This document shows, in pieces, positions 10,401-22,400 of a stretch of DNA of 64,000 nt. Position numbers and translations under genes: made by a program. The notes under the pieces were generated by a model that made no database searches, was not told the DNA's origin, and was given only the letters and a program-made list of their open reading frames with translations. How positions within the stretch are numbered: the first letter of the stretch is position 1; each line of letters begins with the position of its first letter. Location of the stretch: positions 172,761,980 through 172,825,979 of the forward strand of contig NC_084798.1 of NCBI RefSeq assembly GCF_963169125.1, written 5' to 3'. The DNA comes from Humulus lupulus. Lineage: Eukaryota; Streptophyta; Magnoliopsida; Rosales; Cannabaceae.

Positions 10401-13400
10401 CACAAATACCTTCCGTTCGGACCTTGCCGCCAGTTCCCAATAGAACCCCATAACACGTAGTGGCTGTGATCGGTATTCCCACTGCAGAAACAATCACTGT
10501 GGAAATAAAATTGTGGGTTGCCCCACTGTCAATCAGCACTGTGACTGGTTTTTGCCCAATATGCCCAGCTAGTTTCACGGTGTGAGTGGACGAAATGCCC
10601 ACCAGAGAGTTCAAAGAAAGGGTGGCCAGCGTCTCCTCGGCGCCGCACAGTTCGCCGGATTCTGGGGATGGTGGTGGCGAGTCCTCCAACTGCACAAACT
10701 CTTCGTCATCTGCGAGCAGTAACACTTGGAGGGACTTCTGCTCACATTCATGGCCGCGGTGGAATTTTTTATCACAACGAAAGCAAACGCCACGCGCACG
10801 TTTATCCTGATACTCGACTTCTGTTAGCCGACGGAATGACGTTTTCGACGCTTGAGTTACGCTGCTGCTGGTCTGCGCTGATGCCTGAGAAGAAAGAGCT
10901 ATTGGGGAGGTCAGAGGCGACTTGGCTAGGAAGGGCGGCTGAGTGGTTCTGGGTAAGGTAAGTGGGCTTAGGGTTTGTTTAGTGAACCCAGATCTAATGG
11001 GCTGGCCCGTCTGAAGCAATTGGTGGCCTTCTTCTATCCGTTGGGCCGTATCCATGATATTGGATAGGCCCACGGGCTGTAGGATATGAAGGGCTGCTTT
11101 GATGCTCTCTTTGAGCCCACGGACAAAGCTGTCTTCCAACACATGGTCGGGCACATCAGGGACCCGAGAAGACAGCATTTCCCAGCGAAGACGGTAATCA
11201 CGCACAGTGGACGTCTGGGTCACAGACAGTAGCTCCTCCGACACCGAACCCACCGGCGACGCCCGGAATCGCAGCAAAATTTGCTGTTTCAGACTAGCCC
11301 ACGAAGTAATCTGTCGCCGCTGATTTTCCCACTGAAACCACGTGAGTGCATCCCCATCCAGTCCAATAATCGCCGTCTCCAACATCTGCGGTTCGGTCAT
11401 ATGCATCAACAAAAAATAACATTCAGTTCGATAAATCCAGCCGTCCGGATTCTCTCTCGCAAACAAAGGTAATTCCATACGCGGCGGTCGAAAATCCTGT
11501 CCAAAATTCTGCCCCCCGCCATAAATGTTCTCCGATGGCTGCTGGTGAGGATCGGGATGTACAGTGGACAGCTCCCCACTAATCGGAGGTGCTGGAGACG
11601 AATGACGAGCACCCGAGCCGATCTCCTCCTCGATTACGCGACGAGGCCGATCGGAATTCATGGTGGATGTCTCGTTCACTGACTTTCCCGCCGACTGCAA
11701 TAGCTGGGCCAAGTGTGCCACCACAAAATCCATCTTCTTCTCCATAGCCGGCAGTCGCTGCACTTCGGTCTTCAGTAATTCCAGCTCCTGCGGAAGGTGC
11801 TGAAACTCAGATCGGAACTCCCCCAACTCACGCCTGAAATCCGCCTGAAATAACTCCACCTTCTCTTCCAACACATTTGTTGGCAGATCCCTCTTAGGCC
11901 CCATGGCAATCGACGGCTCTGATACCAATTTGATAGGAATTTCCTATCTGTGATGTCCCAAAACAGCCAACAAACAGAACAAAATAACAGAAAAGAAATA
12001 TTGCAGAGAAAAATTGAATGAAAACCAGCTTGCATTAATACCCAAGTAGTTCGAGAGCCTGGCCTCTCCCAAGAAATAGAAACTACAACTCAATTCCAGC
12101 CTGAAAACATATAATTCTGGTCTATCCTTATTTATAGTAAGGTCTACACCCTATTCCCGTGTACCCCACTTACACCCAAAAACTCCTCATATAACTACCT
12201 CACATAATGTTTCTTTCCTCTTGATCAGCCTTTACCCCGAGCCCATTTCTACCCTTAACCCTCCTATTGTATACAAAAGTGATGGGAGGTCTATCACCTA
12301 CACAATCCCTGCACCCACACACTAACTAACTCCCTCCCTTACTGGTTCTTTCCCTACCGCTGACCTGACATTCTTAGTCCTCTTCCTTCCTTGTGTACAC
12401 GTAGGTGATTGGAGGCCTATCAATACCCCTGCCCAAAGTCTCACCTTGTCCTCTAGGTGAAAATGAGGAAATTGTTCCTGAATCGTGTTGAAGTCCTCCC
12501 ATGTTGCTTCAAAGGCCGGTAAGTTGGTCCACTGAATTAATGCCTGCGGCTGCACTTTGTGTGTTCCAGGACGAACATCTAACACCCTCTAAGGTTCAAG
12601 AGACCACTCCATTTTGGCTTTCAAATCCAAGGGTAAGTCAGAGGCTTGTTGATGAGGTCCCAAGGCAGCACGCAACAAAGATACATGAAAAACGGATGGA
12701 TAGCTGCCTCTGAAGGTAATTGAAGCGATAGGCTGTTGTACCCCACGCGCTAAAATTGGAAAAAGACCGAAGAACTGAGGTGCCAATTTCTCATTCTGGC
12801 GTTTAGCCAATAATTTCTGGCGATGCGAACGAAGCTTCACATACAATAAATACCCTACGGCAAAGTGCACGTCCCTTCTCTTCTGATTTGCCTAGGGCTC
12901 CAAACAGCCTTGCACCAACGAATAACTAGGCTCGTCGTGACCCATCTGCGGCTCTTGCATCAACTTGGACAGAGTTGGGTCAGCCGCCACATGAGCTCGG
13001 AGGTCTGGAATAGAATGACAGATGGAATAGTAATCGCAGCAAGAGAGATATCCTAATATATTCGTGAAAGGGCGTCAACGACCTTATTCTCCAATCCTGG
13101 CCGATCCTGAATGTCAAAATCATATTTTAGTAACTTAGTGAGCCATTTTTGATACTCCGAAGGAACTAGTCGCTGCTCCAACAAATACTTCAAGCTACGA
13201 GTTCGAACCAAAAACTTCCTTCGCAACAAGTAAGGGCGCCACTTTTGGATGGCCAATAGAATAGCCATAAACTCTCTCTCATAAACTAATTCAGTGCGTG
13301 CCCGAGGCGAAAGGACCTGACTGTAATATACGATGGAGCGCTGATTTTGCATGAGTACAAGCCCCTAAACCTGACCCCTATGCGTCGGCCTCCAATACAA

Positions 13401-16400
13401 AAAGGGCAGAAAAATCTAGTAACGCCAACACAGGTACTGAACACATAGCCTCTTTAAGGCAAATGAATGCCTCCTGAGCTTTGGGGGACCAACCAAAAGT
13501 GTCCTTTCTCAGCTGGTCAGTAAGAAGCTGAGAAATTTGGCCATAACCCTTCATGAACTTCCTGTAATATCCAGTTAACCCCAAAAATCCCCGAAGGTCC
13601 CTCAATGATTGAGGAATTGGCCACTCCGCCATAGCAATCACCTTACTTGGATCCGCCAGAACCCCTTCAGCTAATATGATATGCCCCAAATACTCGAGGC
13701 AAGCTTGCGCAAACAAACACTTCTTACGGTTGGCATACAATTGGTGTTGTTGCAACTTGTTCAACACCATCTCCAAATGTTGCACATGCGCCTCCAAAGT
13801 TGAGCTATAAACCAAGATGTCATCAAAGAAAACCAAGACAAACTTGCGCAAAAAATCATAGAATGGTAGGAAATCAAGCTAGTTATTGGTTTTCAGATGT
13901 TGATAGCAAGGAATTTATGTTTCCAATTGTTGTTTCAGCTTCCTAGTCTATAGGAATTCCTATTTATTGTATCTATTTTTTAATATGAAGGGTCTTAGTT
14001 GTTTGTTATATATATAACCTAGTTCTATGTTGTAAAAGATAAATAATACAAAAATAAAAATAATTTCTCTCATACCATTTTCTTCATGGTGTCTAGAGCA
14101 ATAGAAGCTTGAAATTGGGATTTATTTTTCAATTTTTCTTCAACCATCTCTTAAAAATTTAGGGTTTGATATTCTTGAAGTTCAATACTAGAAAACCATT
14201 TTCGAGTGTTATTCTATTCTCACCTCCAGCCCAAGGAGATTGCCCAGCTTCCGATCGGCGGACCCCTGTTCTCTGGCGCACCACTCATTCGTGCTCCTTA
14301 GCCTCGTGTCCGCTGGTATTTTTCTATGGTAGCACAAGTTTTTCACAATATTTCTCTTTAGTTGCACAACAAAGCAACACTCATGCACTCCAGGTTATTC
14401 AAACCCCTCATACCCATTGGATTGTGGATTCCGGTGCTTCAGACCACATGACAGGTGATAGATCACTATTTTAAAAAATGCTCCAATGATAGCACTGTTT
14501 GCATTGCAGATCGCTTGTGTTCAAGAATAGTGAGAATTGGGACCATAACAATCACACCAAGTCTTGTTTTAAATTCTGTTCTTTACGTTCCCAAACTTGA
14601 TTGTAATTTAATCTCAGTGAGCAAACTGAATAGAGATCTTAATTGTGAAGCTAAGTTTACTGCTAATTTTTGTGTTTTTCAGGATGTGGAATCGGGGATG
14701 ATGATTGGCCAAGCTGAGTTCAGTAAGGGCTTGTATCGGCTAAAAATCAAAACCCCCGAGTCGAACCATGGAAATCATTGTTGTCTCTCTCAATGTCAAT
14801 CTCTTACATTAGTAAACCAGTCCAATAAAATCAGTACAATCACATTATAGCATTACCGTCTAGGTCATCCAAATTTCGTGTACCTCAAATACTTTTTCCC
14901 ATCCCTATTTGTCAATATAAACCCTCAAGTCTCTTCGGTGTGATATTTGTCAATTTTCTAAGCACTCGTCACTTTTTTGCCCCAAGACCTCATCAACCCT
15001 CTCATCCATTCTCACTCATTCACGGGGATATTTGGGGACCATCCAAAATTCATAATATCAGTGGGACATGGTTTTTGTTACTAGTTGACGATCATAGTCG
15101 CTTAAGTTGGACATTCCTCATGAAAGAAAAATCTGAAATAAATCAGATTTTCCAAAACTTCCACAAAATGATTCAAACCCAATTTCAAACAAACATTCAG
15201 GTATTAAAAACCGACAATGCTCGTGACTTCTTCAACTCTGTCCTTGGACCATATTTGCAATCGCATGGGATTTTTCATGAAAGTTTTTGCGTCGACACAC
15301 CACAACAAAATAGTGGGCCGAACGTAAAAATCACCATTTACTTGAGGTAGCTCGATCCTTACTTTTTTGATCACATGTTCCAAAAAGATTCTGGGGTGAA
15401 GTTGTCCTCACAGCCACCTATCTCATAAATAGAATGCCATCACGAGTCCTAAAGTTCAAAACTCCGCTGCAAATCCTTCTTGAATCATATCCTCACTCAC
15501 ATCTTGTGTCTCAAATTCCCCTTCGTGTCTTTGGCTGTATTGCATTTGTCCACGTTCACTCCTCACATCGAAGCGAACTCAATGCCCGCACCACCAAATG
15601 TATCCTTCTTGGCTACTCATTCAATTAAAAAAGCTACAAATGCTACTGTCCAATTTCTAAAAAATTGTTCCACTCCATGGATGTCACTTATTTTAAAGAC
15701 CAGCATTATTAAACCAATTCTACAATTCCGGGGGAGAACCATAGTCAGGAATTGCAAAATTGGGATTTTGTTTCTGTCATTGACAATACAGTTGATTCTC
15801 CTCCGAATACTTCTCCTCACAACACAATTCTTCCAAGAACATCACCAACTCCTTCCATTGCCCATTCTCCAAACTATTCAGTGGAATCACATGAGCCAAG
15901 AAATTCTCATCCAATCTCTTCAAGTCCTATCCACATTCCAAGCAAAGAGGTCCAATCTCATCATTCAGCCAAATTAAATGAGCCAAGAACTCCTCATCCA
16001 ATCTCTCCAAGTCCTGTCCCTATCTCAAGTAAAGAGATCCAGGTTTACTCAAGGAGAAAGAAACAACTAGCAAGCATTTAACAAACCACTACACAAACTC
16101 AGCAAGGTCAAGAATATGATCCGATCCCATTCATCCTCGAAAAGACACAGGAAGACGCTAGACCTGAACCTATTATGGAAGAAAATGTGTCAGATGATCT
16201 GAACATCCCATTTACAATTATTAGAGTTACTCAAGCCTATCTCCTACACATAGAGCCTTTATCACCTCCTTGGACCAAGTTCAGGTTCCCACATCGGTCC
16301 AGGAAGCCCTATTCTTGATCGGAAGGCTGTCACAATGGAAGAACTTAGAGCACTTGAAAAGAATGAAACATGGATCCTCACAGATTTACCTCTTGGCAAA

Positions 16401-19400
16401 CACACAGTTGGTTGCGGCTGCAAATGGATCTTCTCAGTCAAGCATAAGGCGGATGGAAGCATGAAAAGATTCAAGACCTGCAAAGTGGCCAAAGGGTTCA
16501 CTCAATCCTATGGCATTGATTACCGGAGACGTTTGCTCCTGTTGCTAAGTTGAACACCATTCGAGTTCTCTTGTTGATTGCAGTAAACAAAGAATGGCCT
16601 TTATTCCAACTTGATGTAAACGATTCCTTTCTTAACAGAGATCTAGTGAAAGAAGTATACATGGATATCCCTCCGGGATTTGAGGGTAGATTCACTAAGG
16701 GAAAGGTGTGCAAACTCAAGAAATCCCTTTATGACCTCAAACAATCCCCTCGAGCCTGATTCGACAGGTTTACGAAAGTTCTAAAGGGAGATGGCTACAC
16801 TCGATGACAGTCAGATCACACTCTGTTTGTAAAACATTCAACAGGGGGAAAACTAACAGTGTTAATAATTTATGTCGATGATATTGTGGTTACAGGAAAT
16901 TTCATGGAGGAAATTACTCATCTCAAGCAGCTCCTCTCCAGTGAATTTGAGATAAAGGATCTAGGATAATTAAGATACTTCCTAAGGATGGAAGTAGCAA
17001 GATCCAGCGTAGGCATCTCAGTCACTCAACAAAAATACGTCCTCAACCTCTTATAAGAAACAGGGACGATTGGATGCAAGCCAGTTGACACACTGATGGA
17101 TCCTAATGCAAAACTTGGAGCACAGACAGACGCAATAAAAGTTCGTTTGTTTGTTTGTTTGTTTTTTTTTACCGACGTCTCGTGGGAAAATTAATCTACC
17201 TCACACTCGGCCTGATATAAGCCTTGTTGTAAGTGTTGTTAGTCAATTTCTCAACAATCCCGCAGAGGAACACATGAATGTTGTCTATCGCATTCTTAGT
17301 ACCTCAAAGGAACACCAGGAAAATGGCTAATGTTCAGAAAAACTTTTCACAAGGATCTTAAAATCTACACAGATGCAGATTGGACAGGTTCTCTCACTGA
17401 TCGAAGATCCACTTCCAGATACTGCTCCTATATTTGGGAAAATCTTGTATCTTTCCGCAGCAGGTAGTAGCTCACAGCCTTAGCACATGGAATTTGTGAA
17501 GGATTGTAGCTGAAATGCTTACTTGATGAACTCAGAATCTGCCTTGAAGGCCGTATAAATGTTTTCTGTGATAATCAATTAGCTATAGCAATAGCAAAGA
17601 ATCCAGTCCATCATGATAGAACCAAACATGTCGAAATTGATCGTCATTTCATCAATGAGAAGATTGAAAGCAAGATCATCACCTTGAAACATGTTCCTTC
17701 AAGACACCAGGCAACTGACATCTTAACCAAAACTCTCCATCGCCCTAATTTCAGTGAACTCAACTCCAAACTAGGAATGTTTAGTATATATCATCTAGCT
17801 TGAGGGGAAGTGTAGGAAATCAAGCTAGTTATTAGTTTTCAAATGTTGACAGCAAGGAATTTATGTTTCCAATTGTTGTTTCAGCTTCGTAGTCTATAAG
17901 AATTCATATTTATTGTATTTACTTTTGAATATGAAGGGTCTTAGTTGTTTGCTGTATTTATAGCCTAGTTCTATGTTGTAAGAGATAGAGAATACAAAAA
18001 TAAAAGTAATTTCTCTCATACCATTTTCTTCAGGAATACCTCATTCATCAAAGCTTAGAAAGTAGTTGGCGTGTTGGTGAGTCCAAAGGGCATAACAAGG
18101 AACTCATAGTGCCCCTCGTGTTCGAAAGGCAGTCTTCTAAACATCCTTATCACACACGCAAATTTGATGGTAACCCGACTTGAGGTCTAGTTTAGAAAAG
18201 ATTATCACCCCATGTAACTCATCTATCACTGGAATGAGAAACTTATCAGCCACTGTCTCACGATTCAAAGCCCAATAATCAACACAAAACCTCCAACTTC
18301 CATCCTTTTTCTTGACCAAAAGAACTGGACTAGAGAACGGGCTAGTACTTGGTTGCACAATACCAGCCAGTAACATTTCAGCCAACAACCTCTCTATTTC
18401 ATCCTTTTGGACCTGCGCATAACGTTAGGGACGTACGCTAATAGGACTCGCTCCTTCTCGTAGGCAAATGGCATGTTTCTGTGGCCGTCCCGCTAGCATG
18501 TGGAAGACTGACTAATATTGCTGCAGTAGAACTGATACTTGCAGTGACTCAGTATCGACTTCAGCCTCAACCTCAGCAGAAAGTATACCCAATTCGTCCC
18601 AAAAACCCTGTCCCTCTTGCTGAACTGTATGAATCATGGCCTTAAGGGAGATTTGTGACTAGCATAACTCAGGTCACCTTGTAATGTTACCCACTGACCT
18701 CCCACCTCAAACTTCATTACCATCCTTCGCCAATTGACCTGCATATTCCCTAGAGTTTCCAGCCACTTAATTCCCAATATGACATCTGTACCACCCAATT
18801 CTAAGGGTAGAAAATCAGTGCCACTGTCAAAGTGCCCAAGTCCAACTCAACCCGAGTACAAAGTCCCTCAATGCGCAACTTACCGTCGGTTCTTAATAGT
18901 TACCCGTAGCACGACGTGGACATGATTGGCATGCCCGTAGCATTGACAATATCCATTGATACAAAATTGTGAGTGGCTCCGTTGTCAATGAGAACCGTTA
19001 CCAGTTGCTGCCTGATGTGCCTCGCCAGCTTCATAGTGTGGGCCGACATTATACCAACCAAGGAATTCAGAGATAGAGTCGCCAATGTCTCCTCGGCCAC
19101 ACTCTTTGTAGAAGAGTCCAGAGTTGGAGGTGGAGAATCCATGGGGAGAGCCAAATCTTCTTTATATACCATCAACATAAGTTGTAGAGTCTTCTGTTCA
19201 CACTCATGGCCTTTATGAAATTTCTTGTCACACTTGAAACAAAGTCCCCGAGCCTTCTTATCCTGGTATTCTGCCTCTGTTAGTCGGCGAACAGTCAGTG
19301 GTTTAGTTGTCTTCGTAGAACTTGCAAGGGAGATATCGACAAAGCTATCAGAGTGGGTATATACGCTTTGGCAGGAAACAGGCTGCATGTGGGCTTGGGT

Positions 19401-22400
19401 AGGGAAATGGGACTGGGTTTGGGGTGGTTAACTCGTTGGATCGGGCTCGAAGCTAGCAACTGTTGGCCCTCTTCAATTCTCTGGGCTGTTTCCGTAATTT
19501 GGGCTAGGCCCACAAGCTGGAGAATGTGTAAAGCCCATTTGATCTCCTCCTTCACACCTTTCACGAAGCTGCCTTCCAGTACGTGCTCGGACACATCGGG
19601 TACTCAAGAAGCCAAGGATCCCCATCGAACCCGATAGTCCTTGACTGTCGACTCTTGTTGGATGGACAAGAGCACCTTCGAAATAGATCAGATTGGTATT
19701 GCTCGGAATCAGAGAAGTAGATTCTTCATAGCCCAAGATGTAATCGGTCGGCACTGGTTTTCCCACTGAAACCATGTGAGAGCATCACCCTCCAATCCAA
19801 TAATCGTCGCTTCCAACATGTGTGCCTTGGTCAATTGGTTGAGGAGAAAATAACACTCGGCACGAAAAACCCATCCATCGAGGTTGTCCCTAGAAAACAA
19901 CGACAACTCCATCCGAGGTGGTCGATAGGCTTGTCCAAACGGTGGCCATAAATCGGAAGTTATTTTCATCAGATTCAGAATTGGTTTGTTGTCGACTGAA
20001 ATTGGGGTCTGAGAAGCAGCTCCATCTATAGCTTGTGGTTGGCAGTCGTCAATCGTAGCTGTTGCTGTGGCCGTCGGGCACCCCGATGCTTGCAACATCT
20101 GAACAATGAATTCCATCTTCTTCTCAGTCGCTGGAAGACATTGAACATCTATCTTAAGAGAATCCAACTTCTACTGAAACTCAGATGTCACCCCGATATC
20201 TCCCATAGGTAATCTGATTTCAACAATTCCACACGTTCGTCCAACAACTCCATCTGATTGTCCTTCTTCGAGCCCATCACAGGTCACTGGTTTTGATACC
20301 AATTGATAGGAACTTCTTGATAAATTAGTTAGAACCGAGATAATAGAATAGGATTGAATAAGAAACTCAGAGCAAATGTATTGAAAACTAGTCAGGATTT
20401 CGAGAGCCTGATTCTCTCCCAAAGGAGTACAACTCACTTAATTTCTCTACACTTACATAATTCCCTTCCCTTAGTATTTATTCTACTCTCTCAGTGGCAC
20501 ACGAAGTGCACCCTACACCTTAGCCATACCCAACACAATCCCTGCACCCACCCGAGCACTCTAACTAACTCACTCCCTTATTGGTTCTTTCCCTACCACT
20601 GCCCTGGCATTCTTAGTCCTCTTCCTTGTGTACACGTAGGTGATTGGAGGCCTATCAGTGGCATAGAAGTTTCAAAACGTGTTCATGTATGTATATAAAT
20701 ATCCTGCTCTTAGAAAATGCTCCCACTATTTTGTAAAATGAAAAATAGAATTTAAAAGGGGAGACAGAGTAAAGAGACTAGAATACATGACAATTTCAAG
20801 GAGGTAGAGGAATAGAGAAGACTATCAACATCATTATTTAACCATGTCAGAGAAAAGACAAACATCAGACTGGAACACACTTAAACATGATACATTATTA
20901 TTGAAGGTACTGACCATCTAAGGCATCACTATTTAAAGAACTATAAACTATGGAGCATTTTGTGAATCCAAAACGTAAGTAATATAATGATTCCAAAGTA
21001 TAAAATGGCAGCAGACCTTGTTGTATAGAGTAGGCAGGTCTGTCTCATCAAATGGTAGATACCCTGCCATTAGAACATAAAGAATGACTCCACATGACCA
21101 CACATCAGAAACTGCACCATCATAGCCTTGGTTGCCAAGCACCTGTATGGCAGTAGAAATGAAAATGCATAAAAAAATACCACACACTGAAACACATGAT
21201 TGACTTCTTTCTTCTATCATAAACATTTGAAAAGTTGTTTTCTGAGTTGGCCAACAAATCCATAGGAAACAAGTTAACAAAAGGAAAAGACCCAAAATGC
21301 CTCTAAATTGTCACTTTTATTAAGATTTTATGGTAGAAATATTTTAAAGAAAAAAATGAACATATGCACACGCATTGAAATTTTTTAGGATATATCCAAT
21401 TAGTAAAATGATTAATGATTTCTCTTCATTGACCTCCTTTCCCTCAGCTAAAATTTAGTGACCTTTTATGACACTTCTCTGCATCCATTACTTTCCTTCC
21501 CCGCCCTATAGTGTTGTGTTGGCTAGGCTTCTCACTCTTACACCTCACTTCTGCTTAGTGCTTAGATTATAAATTAAACTACATGATTTGAAGAAAAATG
21601 GAATTAACAGCACCAATCTGGGACTCTGTGGCAGAAGTAATAGAGAACTTGATTAAAAAACTGATGAATTGTTCAAAACAATTAGACAGAAAGTCATGAA
21701 ATGAATTGCACTTGGCAGTACAAAGTACAGAAGTCAAATTATGAAAACATGCATCAATGGCATAACAACCAATATAAGAAAATCCAAGGAAGGAATGAAC
21801 TATTGAAAATGTACCTCTGGTGCAACATAATTAGGGGTTCCACATGTCGTGTGAAGAAGGTTGACCCCCTGCTCAAAAATATAAGAAAAATAAGAGATTA
21901 AAACTGTAAAAGGACCATATACATCAGTAATTGAGCAATAAACAGAATGAGGTCAAGCTTACTTGTTGGGGCAATGCACTCAAGCCAAAATCAGAAACCT
22001 TCAAATTTCCATTCGAATCAAGAAGGAGATTTTCAGGCTGTATGCCAAGAAAAATAAAGTAAATAATGGTTGAAAAACACAGTGGCTAAATCACACTTTC
22101 TAGACCGAATTAGTTGTTTTAAATATTAATGTGCACCTTCAAATCTCGGTGGTACACACCCTTACTATGACAATGGGCAACAGCATCTATTAGTTGTTGG
22201 AAGTATCGCCTTGCTTCATACTCAGGAAGCTTTCCTTGGTGAACCTAGAATAAAAATACACCTCATAAAATTTCAGTAGAAAAAAGAAGCACATGAAGTA
22301 ATCTGCTGATACTTGAAATCCCTTATCCAAAACTAGTTATACTTTAAGATTATAAACTAAGATTATAAACAGTCAACATCAACATAAAGATGGAGAAAGC

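Larger units (their letters stand above)
9738..12296 (-). mobile_element. Element B: young internally deleted gypsy element inside the LTR of A
   Basis: Two 366-bp LTRs (9738-10103 and 11931-12296) begin TGATAGG and end CTATCA. They differ at only about 3 positions by eye. They are flanked by a perfect TSD CCTAC (9733-9737 and 12297-12301). The PBS on the reverse strand next to the 5' LTR is TTGGTATCAGAGCC (initiator tRNA-Met type). Total length is 2559 bp. Gag and the start of protease join directly to the chromodomain end of pol, so RT, RNase H and integrase core are missing and B must have moved using proteins supplied in trans. It is related to A but much younger. Confidence 0.93.
13865..18032 (+). 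mobile_element. Element C: short-LTR Ty1/copia retrotransposon inside A's RT
   Basis: The LTRs are 222 bp each (13865-14086 and 17811-18032), both ending CCATTTTCTTCA, with the first base of the left copy changed (GG for TG). They differ at about 20 sites. The flanks AGAAT (13860-13864) and GGAAT (18033-18037) are a one-mismatch TSD. It sits between the two halves of A's reverse transcriptase on the opposite strand. The PPT GAGGGGAAG lies at 17802-17810. Confidence 0.9.
9507..20657 (-). mobile_element. Element A: degenerate Reina-like Ty3/gypsy retrotransposon in CIPK24 intron 7
   Basis: A is flanked by a 5-bp TSD GTGGC (9502-9506 and 20658-20662). Its LTRs are 9507-9737 continued at 12302-12422, and 20304-20657. 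They end TGATAGG...CTATCA, although the left terminus has decayed from TG to AA. The two LTRs differ at about 20 positions in ~350 bp plus small indels, so A is old. It lies antisense to the + strand, like the kinase, so A and CIPK24 share transcription direction. A degenerate tRNA-Met-like PBS (TTGGTATCAAAACC) follows the 5' LTR. It contains element B in its 3' LTR and element C in its RT. Confidence 0.92.

Noticed and set aside
10028..10961. Forward-strand ORFs opposite element B
   Set aside because: Antisense shadows of the reverse-strand gag and pol remnant.
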